Origin: Grammothele lineata
Lineage: Eukaryota > Basidiomycota > Agaricomycetes > Polyporales > Polyporaceae
Reading direction: 5' to 3'
Length of the DNA stretch: 64,000 nt
Assembly (NCBI GenBank): GCA_002150815.3
Contig: NDFF03000316.1
Location: 62,001 to 126,000, forward strand
Of the stretch, positions 61,601 to 64,000 are shown piece by piece. The notes under the pieces are model-generated. The model searched no databases. It was not told the origin of the DNA and was given only the letters and a program-made list of their open reading frames with translations. The translations under genes and the position numbers were made by a program. Positions within the stretch are counted from its first letter, which is position 1. The number at the start of each line of letters is the position of its first letter.

Positions 61601-64000
61601 GACTTGAGCGTGATATTCTCCCAGACACAAGCACGATGGAGCGCTCCAAGGTCCTCGAGCGGCGAAGGAGTCTGGCCGAGTAGAGACTGCAGAAGCGTTT
61701 GACCCGCGCGCCCGTGAGCGTAGCCAGAGGTGGCGTAGATATCCGCCAACAAGGACGTGCGTGTGTACAGAACGACGATCTTGCGGAACCGCTCATTAGC
61801 CTGCTCCTCATCCTCAGCTGTAACTTCGTGTTAGTTAAAGGCAAACGCGCGACGATCGGAAGGTCGTACAGTTGAAGTCGACGAGAGGGAGCAGCTTCGG
61901 CTGCTCTTCCATCGTCTGCCAAAACTCCTTACACTCCTCAAGGGACTCCTGAACCAGCTTCACGAGGAACGTGAGCGTCTCGTTCGTCGCTGCCTCCGCC
62001 ATGGTGCGGACGACCTGCACGAGGGAATCTGATGCGACGCTGTTCGCGTAGTCGAAGGGAAGACATGGCAAACACGTGAGTTTCGACAATCGCTCAAGAC
62101 CGTCAGGATCAGCAACGAAGTCGCGGCAATGCGGGATGTGCTGGAAGAAGCCCTCGAGGAACTGTAAAGAACCGGATAAGATGACGTATTACAGAAACGT
62201 AAGCTGTCAAGACGCGCCTTGCCGAAGACGTCGATGTATGAGATGACGATAGTATCATGAGACCTCCCGAAGAAGTCGTCTCGGGGCGGCGTCGTGTTGT
62301 CGCCGGCAGGTCCGGTAGGCTGAGCAGGGTCGCTGGAGGGCTGTTCTGTCGTACCCGGCTGGTCGACGTCCATGGCAACGACGGTGTCCGTACTATCGGA
62401 CGCTGAAGGAGCGGAGGCGGAAGGAATCAGCCTGTACCAGTGCTGATGCTCCTTCGGCGGAGCGAAGTTGTTGCCGAACTCCTCGATTCTACCCATCGTA
62501 GTCTTGATCGCAGCGAAGACCTGGTCCTTCAACGATGGGTGATGACGAATCAACTCCTCAATCGACGTCCCGATGAGGACGGCATTCTCTTTCTCCTGCA
62601 AGACGCGTTGGTGATCTTCCGAAGTGAAGATGGAGAACAGGCTAGGGATGGTATTCGGACGCGCAGTAAGCTGGTCCTGGCCTGCCTGGTTCAGGCAGAG
62701 AGCGCCGAGCGCGTTCGGGACAGATTGAATGACCTCGATTACGGGCTCGAGACCCTTCTCGATGACACTGTAGAACACCTCAGGAAGACCCTTCTCTTGG
62801 ATAACCGGCAGACATGTCGGCTCGTTGTGAACAAAGATGGCCATGATGTTGATAGCTGGCAGGCGTTTGGCATTAGTTATACTATTCGATCCCAATGTTC
62901 CGTGTTGACTCACCAAGAGCAAGCGCACTAGGCCCGAAAACTGCGCGATGCTGCATGACCTTCTTCACAGAGCTCAACAATGACGAGTCAAGCAGTCCTC
63001 GCAAACCTTCGGCAGTACCAGAGGATTGCATCATGCGGTGTACGGAGCGCAACGTATGTTTGAGAACGGCTGTCCGAGCTACGGAGAGCTTGCCTGTAAA
63101 GAAATAAGCAACGAGAGTGGCGTGGTAGAAAGGAACACGCATACCATAAGGCGCAACGACGTCGTTGGGCGTTCCGTCATTCGCAAACTCTTCAATGTCC
63201 AAGTTGATCTCATTCTACCAGCGAAGGTAAGAAAGCTGAACCTGGCCGACGAGTAACACAACTCACCTCGATGCGGTCGATGAGAATCTCCACTCCTCGC
63301 GCATTGCAGAACAAAGTGAATGCGTTAGTATAACCATACAACACGTTGTCTAACAGCTGCATGGTCTTCGACACGAGATACAAGCGATTGGGAAGCCTAT
63401 TCTCGATGGCCGAGATCAATACGGGCACCAGACCAGCACCTACGATCTGGCCTCCCCCTGACGAGTGGGTAGCGAGGAACGTGATGAACGTGAACAGCGC
63501 CTCCACGAACGACTGGGGAATCGTCGACGTCGGTTGTGAGATCTCGTTGACAGTCTTCCGGAGGAGCGCCATGAGAATACCGTGGTTGACGCTCGCGTTT
63601 ACTGCGGTAAGAACTTCGGGGAGCTTCTGTCGGTACCGCGACATCGCGTCCAGCGCCGCGATCGCTGCCGTTTGCACCTGCACGTCGACGCCCCTATCGA
63701 GCTGGAGGAGCTCGGCGACGTGAGTGACGAGGTCGGGTTCGTAAAGGAACAAAGACGAGATCGCTTGCTGCTCTGAGTGTGTGTGGCCGAAGATGGCTGT
63801 CGCGAGCAGGCGAACGACGACGAGCTTCTCCCGGTCGGCCAAGTGCGTGTTCGTGAGGGCCTGCGCGCCGCGGATGCGCATGAGTAGCTCGGTCTTCTCT
63901 CGTTCGGGGACGCTGAACGCCTCGATCGCGTCCGCGAGGATGTCCATCGCGTTCTTGGATTCGATCGTCTTGCTGTCGATGTGGATGGTGACCGCGCCAG
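52689..64000 (-). CDS. Giant HECT-type E3 ubiquitin ligase, TOM1/HUWE1-like (5' end outside the window)
   Basis: Ubiquitin ligase whose C-terminal part of more than 3000 residues is visible; the start lies right of base 64000. In protein order: an armadillo-like region (DUF908/DUF913 type) with [20 protein letters not shown] and [20 protein letters not shown]; a UBA domain, [20 protein letters not shown], at about 60.4 kb; a long acidic tract at about 57.5-57.8 kb; a helical stretch with a poly-Ala run; three UBM-like ubiquitin-binding motifs, [40 protein letters not shown] and [20 protein letters not shown]; and the HECT domain. The HECT domain contains [28 protein letters not shown] linkers, [20 protein letters not shown] and the catalytic Cys in [12 protein letters not shown], ending GGEGFGFA. 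The Cys codon is split by an intron. Intron 62162-62217 appears to be GC-AG. The yeast homologue acts in mRNA export and protein turnover. Confidence 0.95.
56299..56324 (+). repeat. AGC trinucleotide repeat (poly-Ala coding in the HECT gene)
   Basis: A run of AGC units, preceded by GGC units, encodes an uninterrupted alanine stretch on the minus strand inside the helical region between the acidic tract and the UBM motifs. Such repeats often vary in length between strains. Confidence 0.75.

Overview
The window is nuclear DNA from a filamentous basidiomycete, probably a wood- or litter-decaying Agaricomycete. The evidence is dense short introns (about 50-70 nt, almost all GT-AG, at least two apparent GC-AG), a moderately GC-rich composition, a secreted GH10 xylanase, a DUF6535 membrane protein (a family known mainly from Agaricomycetes), a TOM1/HUWE1-type HECT ligase and an intronless tRNA-Ser. 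Exon models were built by hand; where stated, summed exon lengths were checked to be divisible by three.

Layout. 1-347: 3' end of a short-chain dehydrogenase. 1.5-3.1 kb: GH10 endoxylanase. 3.8-11.7 kb: two head-to-tail Zn(II)2Cys6 transcription factors that share many exon lengths exactly, including a 6-nt microexon inside the zinc cluster. 12.2-13.8 kb (-): a disordered protein. 15.3-16.2 kb: ribosomal protein uS5 with a 5'-leader intron. 16.2-19.4 kb: a gene-poor block with a 22-bp tandem repeat, a diverged ~600-bp direct duplication and one small three-exon gene. 19.4-24.3 kb (-): a WDR83/MORG1-like WD40 protein, an aldo/keto reductase and an old-yellow-enzyme reductase.

26.1-29.2 kb: DUF6535 protein, tail-to-tail with a haloacid-dehalogenase-type hydrolase (29.3-30.3 kb, -). 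31.4-33.4 kb: amino-acid permease. 33.7-35.7 kb: F-box protein. 36.0-45.2 kb (-): three tandem pepsin-family aspartic proteases, each with a secretion signal and a C-terminal membrane anchor. 46-47 kb: an uncertain small locus sharing an 18-nt coding word with the 18.6-kb gene. 48.1-50.0 kb: membrane/coiled-coil protein. 50.4 kb: tRNA-Ser(AGA). 50.7-52.2 kb (-): quinone oxidoreductase. 52.7 kb to the right edge (-): giant HECT E3 ligase whose 5' end lies outside the window.

Housekeeping genes (uS5, WDR83, HECT ligase, tRNA) are interspersed with accessory ones (xylanase, regulators, reductases, permease, protease array). The xylanase next to a duplicated zinc-cluster pair could be a local regulator-target arrangement, but only proximity supports that. 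The most distinctive features are the twin microexon, the membrane-anchored protease triplication, the unexplained duplication at 17-18 kb and the pair of small genes with a shared motif.
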